Positions 1 to 11,700 of a stretch of DNA of 39,700 nt are shown piece after piece. Below the pieces are notes generated by a model that saw only the letters and a program-made list of their open reading frames with translations, was not told the DNA's origin and searched no databases. This stretch comes from Setaria digitata. Lineage: Eukaryota; Nematoda; Chromadorea; Rhabditida; Setariidae. Each line of letters starts with the position of its first letter. The first letter of the stretch is position 1. Location: NCBI GenBank assembly GCA_003640385.1, contig RCAB01000544.1, forward strand, positions 1 to 39,700, given 5' to 3'. Made by a program: the position numbers and the translations under genes.

Positions 1-142
1 TTTTAAGTGCATCGAATATAAATGGTGCTTTATCCCTTAATAATTTCTATGAAAGTTGTAGAATGTTATTATATGGCTTAAATGAAATCTAAATGAAACA
101 TAAATTTTCATTCAATGTCAAAAAATTTATAAAAATTTGCAG

Positions 143-2260
143 AACAAATTTCAGATATACTGCTGCAGATTTGCTAGACATTATTCAAATGAGTGAAATC
201 CAATTACAAAAAGCTCTCGAACATTTGCCTGTTATAACTTTAAACGGTTATTTTTTTCAGATCCTTTTTTCTCAAAAAATTGATGATTTTTTTGTTCTTT
301 GTACTAGAAAAATTCAGCGATTATAAAATCATGACAGTATAGCTATATGCAATTCGATTGTTATTCATTGGCTATTATTCGCAGCAATTCATCAATTTTT
401 GCAGGTTACATTAGATTATTGTCAGCAGAGTTTCATGATCGTCTAGTAACCGAGCTAGTAGATTATTTGGATGATGATGAAGAACCAGGCATAATTCTTG
501 AATCCGTTGGAATGGAATGTTTCAGCGAAGCGCTCAAAAAGCATTTGCCGGATAAAAATATTCCTGTAGAAGCAGTCCAGTGGTTAATCGGAACGTACTG
601 CAACATTGTTGAAGGTCCTTTGTAAATTTGTACTTAATCATTAGTTCATACATTATCGTCAGATATCAAGGCTTCGTAGTCATTTTTGTCGCTATGCATA
701 TTTTGATGAAAATGTGACCGTGTACCGTAAGTGGTGATATATTATTATCTAATTTCTCGCATCCAAACTGTCCCTTTTTCTATCAATTCGAAAATTAATG
801 AATCTAAAAATGTATTGTAGTAATATTTAGTAATACTGTGAATTCTTAGTATGACTTCCAATCTTATTATCGGCACGACCATTAATAACTTTGTCATTAC
901 TTGAAAATTTTATTTTTTAAAGGTTTGAGTGTCAGGAAAGTACTGTAAATATGTTTAGAAATTAAATATTTGTATTGAAAATCATTTATAGCTATGAAAA
1001 AAAAAAAAAAAAAAAAAAAACTGAATGAAATTTTTTATTATGGTTGCAAATGTCAGAAAATGGTACAAGAACGCATCAAGTCAATGAAAAAGCAATTTGT
1101 CGTGCAAAGATTTCTCAACTTCTTAGAGCAGCCGTAAAATTTGAATATGAGACTTTCAAGAAAACTTTGCTACAAATTTTGCCAATTGGTATTGAATTCA
1201 AGGTGATTTTAGATTATCCTTTCTTACTCCTTAATCAGAATAACTGTGATTATCGGTTTTTGTTTCAATAGGTTCCTCTAGTTTTTGAAAGGCTAGCAAG
1301 TTGTAGTTTGCTGGTTATTTGCTCTTCGAAGTATAATGTCATGGTAGTGAGGTAATGGAGTCAGAACTGCTGGAAGAGTTTGGGAGCCACCGACTGATAG
1401 GTCGATTATCCTAGATTTCAGGCCATCATTCTCTTACCTTTATTGGGATTTCAGGAAGAATATTTGGAAGGACTTGCATTTGTCGACGATGAATTGGCTG
1501 CTGGAAAAACGATTCGTTATTTAAATGTAGAGGACTTACCGGAAGAGCCTATTAAAAGGTTAGCACCATGAAAGTATTACTTTATCGACGATAGACAAAG
1601 CTTTTGTTTAAACAATATCAGGTCTTTAAAAAGAAAAGTTTTTGCGGCATCGATTCTGTACACGGTAGATTCAGGAAAAAAAAACAATCTGAACTCTATA
1701 NCAATCTGAACTCTATATCTGCCGGTTAATTTTGCGCTTGACGCAGTAAGACATATCATTTACTAAAATTGCTTTAACCTGTAAACTTCGATTTTGCTAA
1801 ACTTTTGTGGAGGATAAGACNACAATCTGAACTCTATATTTTGCGCTTGACGCAGTAAGACATATCATTTACTAAAATTGCTTTAACCTGTAAACTTCGA
1901 TTTTGCTAAACTTTTGTGGAGGATAAGACTTATAAAACTATTTGCATATATCAGTGGTGTAAAGTTTAGTCCAGGTTTTTTTTTTTCTATAATTTTAATT
2001 TCTTTACGTCTTTCATTTAACACAATCATAAATACTTTCATGTAATTATGCGAACTCTTCGATCGAGATAATTTTTCTGCAGGTTAGAATTACTTTTTTC
2101 TCTTCGGCAACCTTGGAAAGAGTCAATTATTCAGCAGTATCTCAGTGATCTATGTCCTACGAAACGACTTTTGAATGAATTTCTAATGAATTTTTGTCGA
2201 CAGTCAACTACAGTTAATGGTGAAAAGATTGTAGTCGGTTTAAAAGAAGCATTATTATAA
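143..2260 (+). CDS. DSCC1: Sister chromatid cohesion protein DCC1 (RFC-CTF18 subunit), 5' end outside window
   Basis: Predicted exons are 143 (or 155)-246, 405-614, 1057-1202, 1455-1558 and 2083-2260, all joined in consistent phase. Together they give about 225 residues. In order they match the C-terminal two thirds of animal DCC1: an RYTAADLLDIIQ winged-helix-like block, a GYIRLL block, EKAICRAKISQLLRAAVKFE (family ADKICRAA...), LEGLAFVDDE, NVEDLPEEPIKRLELLFSLR and a final WKESIIQQYLSDLCP segment before the stop. DCC1 with CTF8 and CTF18 forms the nuclear alternative clamp loader that loads PCNA and supports cohesion in S phase; that role is family knowledge. The family is usually about 390 residues, so the N-terminal third lies upstream. 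Two tandem acceptors 12 nt apart (142/143 and 154/155) leave the first exon edge open. The exon-2 donor (GAAG|GTCC) is weak. An open stretch at 3-89 could be an upstream exon but shows no convincing DCC1 match. Confidence 0.9.
1293..1433 (-). other. GC-elevated island inside a DSCC1 intron, open on the minus strand
   Basis: Within the DSCC1 intron 1203-1454 the base composition becomes clearly less AT-rich. The minus strand stays open for 46 codons between TAA and TAG, with protein-like wording such as IIDLSVGGSQTLPAVLTPLP, but there is no ATG and no splice frame that places it in a gene. It may be a fragment of a dispersed element, an antisense exon or a structured RNA. I recognise no family. 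Confidence 0.3.
1684..1929. repeat. Repeated intron segment around single Ns at 1701 and 1821 (likely assembly artefact)
   Basis: A segment starting ACAATCTGAACTCTATA occurs before N1701, after N1701 (1702-1820) and after N1821 (1822-1929). The last two differ mainly by a 12-nt insertion (CTGCCGGTTAAT). Copies abutting single ambiguous bases are typical of contig ends joined without merging the overlap. It lies in the last DSCC1 intron and does not affect coding. Confidence 0.75.
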
Positions 2261-2341
2261 TTTTTAATGAATGCTTGTCTCTCTTTCTCCTTTTGTTTAT
2301 TACTTGTGTACTGCTTTCGCGATTTTTGCTAAACTCTTATT

Positions 2342-2347
2342 AATAAA
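2342..2347 (+). terminator. Poly(A) signal AATAAA of DSCC1
   Basis: AATAAA lies 81 nt after the DSCC1 stop codon at 2258-2260, the expected distance for a short nematode 3' UTR. Confidence 0.6.
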
Positions 2348-3996
2348 GTGGTGTTCAAGACTTCGCCTTTTCTTTTTTTTTTTTTGTCTGGATCTAGGCC
2401 AGAGTTCTTCAAGTCGGTCTATAGTCTGAATTATAGTCATCAAGGATAAATTTGTACGACAATTTTCTAACTTATCTGAAACATTATTTCATTTTTGACT
2501 TCCTATTTTAAATCATGCTAAAACTTAACATACAATCGCCTTATTATTTACTAGCTTTCACAAAACAATAATTTAAATAAATTGGGGCACTTTTTTTTTT
2601 AAATTACTTTGTCATCTTTTTCCAACCATAGAGTGGGAAATGTAAGCATTATGTCATTCGGTGGTGAGATTTTTCAACTTTTACTTTCCCTGACTTAATG
2701 TATCGAGCAAGGTGCCTAGTAATGCAAAATTTTTTTGAGGAAAGAAGATGGGAACAACCATTTTATTATTTTGTAAAAAAAAATCTCGTTAGCATTTCCG
2801 TCTTTTTCTTCCCCTGTGCAATAAAAAAATGAAGTCCCTAAAAAGCAACAATCCTAAATTCCTACGGAAATTATTTTGAAATATCATACAGTAATGAGCA
2901 GTTCTCTTGAGTTTATTAATTATCATAACTTCCAATAATAATGAAAAGGAATAGTTATTTATCACGAAATAAAACTATTTTCCGTCAAAAGACTAAGTAA
3001 ATCATATCTCTTTTTGGTACAAATTGGCTTGACCAAAGCACAATCATAAGTGTCATCTTCCGTGGTGACTTTTTTTCGGTGTTCTAAAATATCATTTCAG
3101 CAATTTTTCATATTTAGTGATAAAATATTTTGCTACTAGTAATTAGAAGTTTCATTTTTAATCAATTAGAAATTTAGCGGAGAAATGTTTTTTTTTTTTC
3201 TCCTTTTGCAAACAATAATTAAAGTATGATGTGAATTATACAAACATACTCTGTATATTCACATGATTTTTGTTCTAATGCTTTTGATCCTGGTGAGCCA
3301 ATGTTTGTATCACTAAAAGAAAATGTTATCTGAGAATCAAAAAAAAAAAAAAAAAGCTAAATTAGAAATTTTAATTTTTGAGGTGAAGAAAAAAATTGAG
3401 TTTTATGGTTTTCTCAAGTAGTGGGGAGTGAATAACTTTTTTATAACACTAGATAATTTCGGTTGGTAACAGAGGCAATGTGTTAATTTTTCGTGAATAA
3501 TTGTAGTAACTTCAAAGGAGTAAGTGTTGAAAAGATATAAAATTTTAAATGTTATGTTCCAATATATCTTAGAATTGATCATTAAATAGAGGTATCATTA
3601 TGTTTCGAATAATATAATATATGTAGCAAAAAAATTTTCCATTTCATATTCGATTAGTGTTTTTTTTTTTTCATCAATGCAACTTAAGGGGTAATTAAAA
3701 TATTTCACATTTTTTTTTTTTGAATTAATTATTTGACACATATTATTTAATACAAGAATATAAATAATCTTAGTTCGTTAGCATATATACGTGTTAAATA
3801 TTATAGGGAAATCGTATTATCACCACTATCTTATTACCATATTAGATAGAAAAATTAACCATTTGCTTATCGGATACTGTATATAATAGGAAATATTTTA
3901 CTCATATTTCATAATTTGTCGTTTTTTTTTTTTCATTTAAATTTGATTTAATTTGAAAAAAAAAAGCTGAAATAAAAAAAAATTAATTTTTTTTTT
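2348..3996. other. Spacer between convergent DSCC1 and the small membrane-protein gene
   Basis: No supported exon on either strand. The stretch holds AT-rich sequence with many A or T runs of 8-16. It lies between two 3' ends, so it should contain the 3' UTRs of both genes and little regulatory DNA. Confidence 0.5.
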
Positions 3997-6025
3997 TTAC
4001 TCAATGTAAGTTTTCTTTCCAACTTTACGCATTCCGTATGCTGATGTATGTGGTATGCTTGGATTCTCCATGCTTAGTTCACTTTCTTGAAATGTATGTA
4101 TCCAAAATGAATCATCTTCAAGTGAAAACAATTATACTTATTATTAGATTATTGTTAAATTAATTATTAGATTATGTGATTATTGAAGTTTGTTAAATCC
4201 TCATTACAACTTTTAAATGTTCATTTCATTTAACTATATATTAGATTAAATAGAAATGATGAGAAATCATTTGCCAACATTTAACGATTTAATGAGGAAA
4301 ATTTCAATTCCTATATTTATTTCATTTCATTTCATGTAAAAAACATTCCATTTACATGAACTGATATGTTTAGAACAAAAAAAAAAGTAGAAATATTTAT
4401 CAGTGAAACATTATCATAACTCACCATCATTCGTTCGCTTCAAGCGAGATTTCGCCGTCATTGATGACGAATCCAAAGAGGCTACAAATTTTTAATAATT
4501 TTAATTCTCCAAATAAACTAGTATTAGTCGAAATTTGCTAAACCTTTTTACATAAATTCTATATTCAGAGTAGTGATGTATTGGCTTTCAATTGTAAACC
4601 ATTCAATCGGGTTATTTGCCAACGATTTTCTGATTAATCACTTGGGCTTTTAGTGATGAAAGTAGTAGCATTTATAAAAATTAAGCCTAAGATTTAGTTT
4701 CGTGAATTTTTTTTTGCTACAGTTTCACTTCTTTCCTGATAATATCCCGAAATTTCCTTTTGATTCTGAAACTCAATAGTTATAAATTTTTCTGTCTTCT
4801 TACTAAATTTGTTCAACTATACTATGAAAATGTTAATTGTTGCAGTTAGTGAACATTAATAACACTTTCAATATTATTAAACAGAAATAATATTTGGAAG
4901 CAAAAAAAGTAAGGTCTGGAAAATATGAAAACTTTGATATAAGCAATAGTTATTTTAAGAACTCCAAAATGATTTAAAATTTTTTACTTAACCTAAATAT
5001 TTAAGCAAATTTTGAAATAACTGTTACTCTGTTCAGAAATTGCATGACGCTTTTCCTCTTTCGATGATAAATTACATGAAATCATTTGACACTTTTCATA
5101 AATTGGCAGTTTCTTAATTCTAGAATTTCAAGATTTTGAAAAGATTAGAAAAAAATAAATAAATGAAACAAATTTACCATTAATATTTATAATTAATGAA
5201 AATATATTTTATAATTTTTTCACGCCTGTTATTGTGATTTCCGTTAGATGATAAGCGTTTTTGATTCGAATTTTGCTTTTTCTCATCTCTGTTCACGATT
5301 ATTACTTCTTGAAGCGATAAAGAAGGTTCATTCTGGAATCGAGAAATATTTCTAAATGATCGAATCGAGAATTGACTTTTTTTTTCTTATAATTCATTTC
5401 AACTGTAAGTTTGTTCAAACTCATATAGCTAATATAATATGACTGATATAAAAGACAACATTCTGTACGGCAAACGAAAATATGGTTATTTAACAATTTC
5501 ATTATTTTTCCTTGCTTCCTCGAGCTATATCAAATTTTCTTTTTCTTTTTCTTTTTTTGCTCCAAATGAAGTGAAAATAATTTAAATGTTTGTAGATTTA
5601 AAACATTAAAAAAAATTTTTTTTCAATAAAATTTTATTTTAATCATTATTCGGCTAAGTAATGAAATTTTGCCCAAGAAACATTCATTTAAGACTACTTT
5701 TTAACTTACACTTCTAATAACACATCTGATATTCTACACTAGCATAGAATCTAAATCAACTGTATTGCAAATATTTGTTCGTAGAATCCATAATTATGAG
5801 AATTTTAATTAATTATTGCATTTTTTAAGACCTAATTATTTTTTAATGCTATTTAAGTGAAATTTAAATTAATTAAATTTACTGTACTTTCGGGCTAGCA
5901 CTATCAGTGTCATTACTGATTGTATATTGGCAAAAAGTAAGTGCGATACGTAAAATGATAATAATTAGAGTTATATAGGCAAATATCATCAGCATTAGAG
6001 ACTCCGTATGGAAATTTTCAGCCAT
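3997..6025 (-). CDS. Small single-pass membrane protein, 94 residues, three exons
   Basis: Exons on the minus strand are 6025-5917 (first coding), 4481-4425 and 4115-3997, with stop TAA at 3999-3997. Phases agree (1 then 1): the first junction makes ACC (Thr) and the second GAT (Asp). Splice signals are good: donors GTAATG and GTGAGT, acceptors TTTGTAG and ACTTGAAG. The product begins MAENFHTESLMLMI and has one hydrophobic helix at about residues 10-32 (IFAYITLIIIILRIALTF). A hydrophilic tail of about 60 residues follows, with a basic patch KSRLKR, an acidic NDDD, a WIHTFQESELS segment and the ending GMRKVGKKTYIE. The short N-terminus plus internal helix suggests a signal-anchor or tail-in-cytosol topology. 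I do not recognise the family. The N-terminal exon sits 7 nt after a strong acceptor, which supports a trans-spliced start. It lies 2.7 kb downstream of the Pro/Gln-rich gene on the same strand. Confidence 0.65.
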
Positions 6026-6032
6026 TAGTGAT

Positions 6033-6045
6033 CTGAATTAAAGAC
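6033..6045 (-). promoter_or_regulatory. Probable spliced-leader acceptor for the small membrane-protein gene
   Basis: On the minus strand CTTTAATTCAG ends at 6033 and ATG follows after 7 nt (6025). An acceptor so close to the first ATG, with no matching upstream exon seen, is the usual picture for spliced-leader trans-splicing in nematodes. A distant cis-spliced 5' UTR exon is the alternative. Confidence 0.45.
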
Positions 6046-8724
6046 TTTTTCCACCGAAAATTATTATTAGTTAACAGTTGGGAAAGAAAAAAGCATACAC
6101 TGTGTTATGACATTGAACCTTTGATCAGATATTTTTGATAGCTTTGATTAAAGTATTTGTGGAATAATTAAAAAAAAAAAAAGCTTTTGCATTTTCAAGT
6201 TCGCCTTCAAATAGTTTTAATAGTTTTGGTTGGAGTGCTTTTGAATGATTAAAAAAAAAAAAAAAAAAGGAGGACTTTTATATTTTTTTAACTCGTCCTA
6301 TGAGTTATGAAAAAATTTTATAGTATAATCTCAGTATTGTTTAAAAAGCAGTTAAAAATTCAAATAATTGTTTCTTTTTTTTTTTTTTTTTTTAAATGAC
6401 AAATTACTAAATACTGAATAACTTTCATGTGATTTTATCCAGAAATTATGCCGACTTCGAAATTGCAAATATTGAAAAAAAAAAAAAAAAAATTCACGAA
6501 ACTTCCTTTTTACATTTTATGAGCAAAATTTTTTCTTTTTCCACTGAATGGAAAAAGTGATAAAAATTCCTATCACTATAAAAATATGAAAAGTTGCATT
6601 TCCAAATCAAATTTAAAAATAGAAATTCACAAAAAAAAGCGAAGAATATCTTCATGCCTTGACAACCAAATTTTACTGATAGCACAGTTCAGCTGTAGAG
6701 TTCACTGAAATAATTATTGAAAAATGCTTAAAACACTTTTTTTTCCCAAATATTTATTCCTTATTTTTGCTGATAAAAAGTTTTGAGAAAATTTACATAA
6801 TAAACTGAAAATTGTGCTTTATTTNCTTTTTCCCAAATATTTATTCCTTATTTTTTGATAAAAAGTTTTGAGAAAATTTACATAATAAACTGAAAATTGT
6901 GCTTTATTTTAAATATTAATTTTATTCATACTGGTCTTCGGACAGCAAAAAGAAAAAAATGAACTTGAAAATGATTTAATTAATAATGAAGTTTCTCTTT
7001 TTAAATTTCATAGAATTGATTAAAAAAGTAAATGAAATAGTTATCCAGAGAAAGAAAAAGAAAGACTGGTGATTGATTTAATTGTTCATAAATAAATTTT
7101 AAATCTTGTGCGTTTTAAATTTCTCACCTATTTTAATTTAACCAGAAATAACTCAAAGACCCATAGACAGTATAAATATTTTCTAGCAAATGACATTGAA
7201 AGAAGATGAAACTTGATGTTTTCATCTGTATTTTCATACAAAAAATAAAAAGGTAAAAAAAATATATAGAGGAGGAATCGCAAAGAGCTATAACTATAGT
7301 TTTCTCTAAATGAACAGCTACTGTAATGATAATGCAATAGCACAATTTAATTTAATTAGCAGTAAAAAATCTTAATTATTCAGCAGAAATAAAATGATGA
7401 ATTTAATTACTAGGAAAGAAAAATAGCTCAGTTTTAACTTTTATACTAGCAGTGATAAACAGCATAAATCAAGGCAATGTAACGCTGGGCTTTTTTTCCT
7501 TTTTAAATTAGAATATGATTTGAAAGCAAAGAAGCCAAATTAATGCTGTCAGGAATTTGTGAGACTAATTTTACAAGCTTTGAAAATTTCATAATTTATA
7601 GTTTCGTGTGATTATAATTTAACAACTTGAACGAACCATATATATATATAAAAGTATTTTATTACATTTTTTTATAAAACAGTTGCAATAGGTTTCACAA
7701 AAATTCTAACTATAATATTTGTACCATTTAGTAACTTATCCTATCAACAACAAAATGGGAATAATAATTTTTATAAATGAACTGTTTCTATTTTCTTTTT
7801 TTTTTTTTTTTTTTTTTTGAAGACTCTTTACGGAACAAAAAAAAGGAAAAAGAAATTTAATGGAAAATTTGATAAATGAAACATTATTTTCTTTGATTGT
7901 TGAATCAAAATTAAATTGAATTCTAGATGTAAAAGATAATGATCAGTGCAAACAATTTCAGATGGAAAGAATGATCAAAAATAATTTCGTTATCTTGTTT
8001 TAAATTAATCTTAATACCATTGCGCTTTCCTACCGTTTGAAATTACTGAAAATAACTGAACTGATAATTAATATTTTAACCCATATTTAAAATTTACAAG
8101 AAGACGTAATTAATGAGATAATAAGGAAAAATTTCATTGACCAGATAATGTTTATTTATCAATCGGTATGAAGCATTTGCGCCTAATATTTCTTTTATTC
8201 GAAAAATTTTATGCACAAAGTAAAAACATATAAATAATTATTATATATGCTAAATGTGAAATTGGCTAACACTTAATTAAATGCGTGCATATAATTATCT
8301 TGCTAAAATTTTTAATAATTTCAATAGTTTCGGAAAAAAAATTTGTAAACCAATGCATGCAATTCCTGGAGAAATTTTTTTGAATCAAAAATGTCAAACT
8401 GTGAAATTTATATCAAACTTTTTGAGATTAGTTTAAAAATTAGGTTAGACTTTTCCTTAACATTTCTTATTTTTACTGTTATGAAATTTTTAACAAAAAT
8501 TTTAATAAGCATAGAAGAAATCAAATCATGACTCTTAATCTTAATGATCTTAATGATTTTAAACTTTAAAGTGTTAAAATCATACATAATTGTAGTAATC
8601 ACCGGTCATTATATGACTTCTAGCTTATCACAAATAAATATTTAAATATCAATTAAAACACCTAAATATCAAATTTGATTGATGATCATCAAACAAATAG
8701 CATCGGACAGCTGTTGGTACCGTC
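6046..8724. other. Spacer and probable 3' UTR of the Pro/Gln-rich gene
   Basis: No exon pair with matching splice phase was found. Minus-strand open frames around 6494-6685, 7128-7345 and 8408-8602 are AT-driven and carry no domain or splice logic. A minus-strand AATAAA (TTTATT on plus, near 8153) could end the upstream gene's transcript. Confidence 0.4.
6736..6909. repeat. Near-identical direct copies flanking N at 6825
   Basis: 6736-6824 and 6826-6909 are almost the same sequence (TTCCCAAATATTTATTCC... to ...GTGCTTTATTT), differing by small indels in T runs. The single N sits exactly at the joint. Best read as an unmerged contig overlap. Confidence 0.75.
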
Positions 8725-11700
8725 TCATACCTACAAAAGAAAAAATAATTTAATTACAACACAACATTTTTCAAATGAGCCAATTATCAAACTAATAATT
8801 GTTAAAATGACCCATTATTTGCTATAAAATTATATAGATTATCTCAGGATTTAATTAAATTGCAATTATAACACAATTTAAACCGAATGAACAATAAGTA
8901 GCTGAAAGACTAGGCTTCAATTATCTGTATAATTTACAACCAACAAACAAAATCTTACTATTACTTTATTAATTCCTCAGTATTTTAACTCTGCCAATTG
9001 CTAAAAAAATATTATGCTTCCTAACAATTTAATTTAAAAAAGATGATGATGTTGCTAAAACTGAGAAGAAAACGAAAATTTCAAAAATATACCCGAGGAT
9101 TGGTCCCAAGAAGTCCACCGAAAAGAGTTCGAGATAATGGGTCAAGATCGAGCTTAAGTGGATTTGGTGGCAGATCTAATGGATGAAGAGTTCCTGATTG
9201 CCTGCCTGTCCAGTAAATCAATTACAATTTGTTATATATGCTTTTTTTTTTTCTTTTTTTTTTTTTTTTCAAAGAACCTTATCCTAATTTCTAGCAAAAA
9301 AAGTGAATTAAATTCATGCTAATTTTAAATTAAAATTTTAAGTTTGGTAAGAATAAGGTTATATTTCGGAGGAAAAAATTTTTTTTCAATATTTTAAAAA
9401 TGATAACAAAAAAAGTTTTGGTTTGAAATTAAGTAAGAAAAAGTTAGTTTTAAATTACAAACCTAGATTTTGAGGATATGGTACTTGTTGCCCTTGAAGT
9501 GGTTGCTGTTGCCTTTGCAGAGAATATAATGGGGAAGATCGAGGTTGGGATGAGATCGAGAAATGTTGGCCATTTTGAAGCTGAGGCTGGACTGGAACTG
9601 GTGCCAAAGTTGCGAAGTATGGAATATTGTGAGGTTGAGATTGTGCACCCGGTATCTGAGACTAAATGAAAAAAAATTTGAATTTTCAGGAGTAGAAAGA
9701 AATAAAATATTAACATTCCAATATTATAATAAATATTAAACTCGTTATCCTAAAATTTCATGGTTATGAAGAATTTCTTTTTTTTTTTTTATTTGAAATT
9801 TTGCTAAATGTAACTTCTTTGTAAAATGAGCAACAAGTTTTTTTTTTTTTTTTTTTCTCCAGCAAATAAATAAACCAAATAAAAAAATACAGAAAAGAGC
9901 ATATTAATTCATTTTTTTTTTTTAAATTGAAATTTTATCAAGTATAAACTTTTTGAACAATAGAAAACAATTTTTCTTTAGTAAACTAATAAAAATAAAA
10001 TATTCGGAAAAAAAAAAGAAATAGTCAAAAGAGAGAATTATAGCTTGCTCTTCGACACCTGGCAAATATTTCATCTGTCAGATAATTCTCCAAGAAATAT
10101 TTTATCACTTAAAAAAAAATAAAAAAAATAATAATAACAATGAAAATTAGTTGTTGATGTTAATTAAATATAATAGAAACAAATCAAACATTCTACCTGT
10201 ACATTGGAATGCAATTCTCGTAATCCAGCTGATCTCTCATTGTTGTTATAAATTTGAGGTGCGTATGCTCGTTGCTGATGAAATTGCTTAAATATAGCTT
10301 TAAAAGTTACAAATTTTTCTAATGACTAAAAATTAAATTTGTTTCTTAAAATATGAAGAAAAGTAGGCACAATTTAATAAACTTCTTCTAGCTTTTTTTT
10401 TTTTTTCTTTGCTGCTTTAAAGTCTAAATTCAAATCAAATTCATCAAGCAACCAAACACACCGGTAAATATTGTTGCTGTGATGCTCCTGATTGATAGTT
10501 TGGAGGCATAAACATTTGTGCCTAAAATCTATCGAATTATCCAAAGAACTTTTTTTTGTTTTTTAAATTATTAATGCTTTCCTCTAATTCAAAATAAATC
10601 GAAGCAGGCAGAAAAAGAGTGAAAAAAGTTAGAATAGCAAAGATATTTAAAATTTCGCAACAGACTGATTGTTGCAAATGACAAGCGGAACGGCAATACC
10701 AATGTAGCTGAATTAAAAAAAAAAAAATTAAAATATTTTTTTTTACTGGTTGAAGATTGGTCTCTTGTGGTGGCTGAATATTTGTTCCATGCTCTCTGAA
10801 TGCTGGTGATACAGTGACAAGTGTTTGATGATATGCTGCAGTTCGAGCCTGAAATCAAAAAGAAAAATGGCCGATAAATATGATAAAGAAATTTTTTATC
10901 AGCTAGAGCATATTTATTATAACTTGTTTTTTTCTTCTATCTATTGAATGAATTTTAATCAAATTACTAAAATTTGCCATCTCTTTAGTTTTCTGATATT
11001 CTAAATAAATAACACCAGTTTTTAGTTTAGAACTAATTAATTAATTATTTAAATAACCAAAGTTTTCCTACTTCTTAAAAATGTCATGTTCTCTTTTTTT
11101 TTTTTTTTTTTTTTTTTTGTTACTTCATATGAAACAAAATATAATAAAATTACTAAAATTTGATAGTTTTTTTTTCTTGCTACTCCATAAGCAGCATGAA
11201 AAAACTAATTAATTAATTTATCCATTATTTAAATAACCAACATTTTCAGCTTCCCAAAAATGATCATATTCTTCCACTTCACGAAGATAAGCTGCATCTT
11301 GGGGATTACGTGTTGTATGAAGAAATTGCTGTTGTTGCTGCTGTGATTGATATTGAGAATTCCAATTATAATACTGCCCAGATTGAGGAATATTTTGTAC
11401 AGGTGCATTTGGAATATTCTGAAATTGTGTAAAAATAAAAAATCACTAGAAAATTTTCATTCACTTAATTATTTATTTATTTTCTTAATTAGGCAAGAAA
11501 AGATTAATCAAACACTTACTCGAAATGATATTCAGAAGTTGATTTTAAGTATGTATATATATATATACATATATTTTTTACATATATTTATAGCTGACCC
11601 ATAAAACAGGTTGCTGTTGCTGTTGCAGTTGTAGTTGTTCAAGTTCCACTTGTTGTTGTTGCTCTTGCTGTTGTAGTTGTAGCTGTCTTTGTTGTTGTTG

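Noticed and set aside
1280..1445. tRNA or snRNA gene in the GC-richer intron segment
   Set aside because: No box A/box B pair, no cloverleaf and no match to conserved U1, U2, U4, U5 or U6 motifs could be seen.
5302..5502. 66-codon minus-strand frame inside the small membrane gene's intron
   Set aside because: Its candidate splice ends do not match the phase of the flanking exons (6032-5917 and 4481-4425), and inclusion would add a stop.
7128..7345. Overlapping 70- and 71-codon minus-strand frames
   Set aside because: Two overlapping hydrophobic frames in AT-rich DNA without splice signals or partners; neither has gene-like features.
9450..9716. Minus-strand frames of 61 and 88 codons and plus-strand 63-codon frame
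   Set aside because: All overlap the exon 9661-9463, whose third minus-strand frame (Gln/Pro-rich, phase-compatible with both neighbours) is the consistent one.
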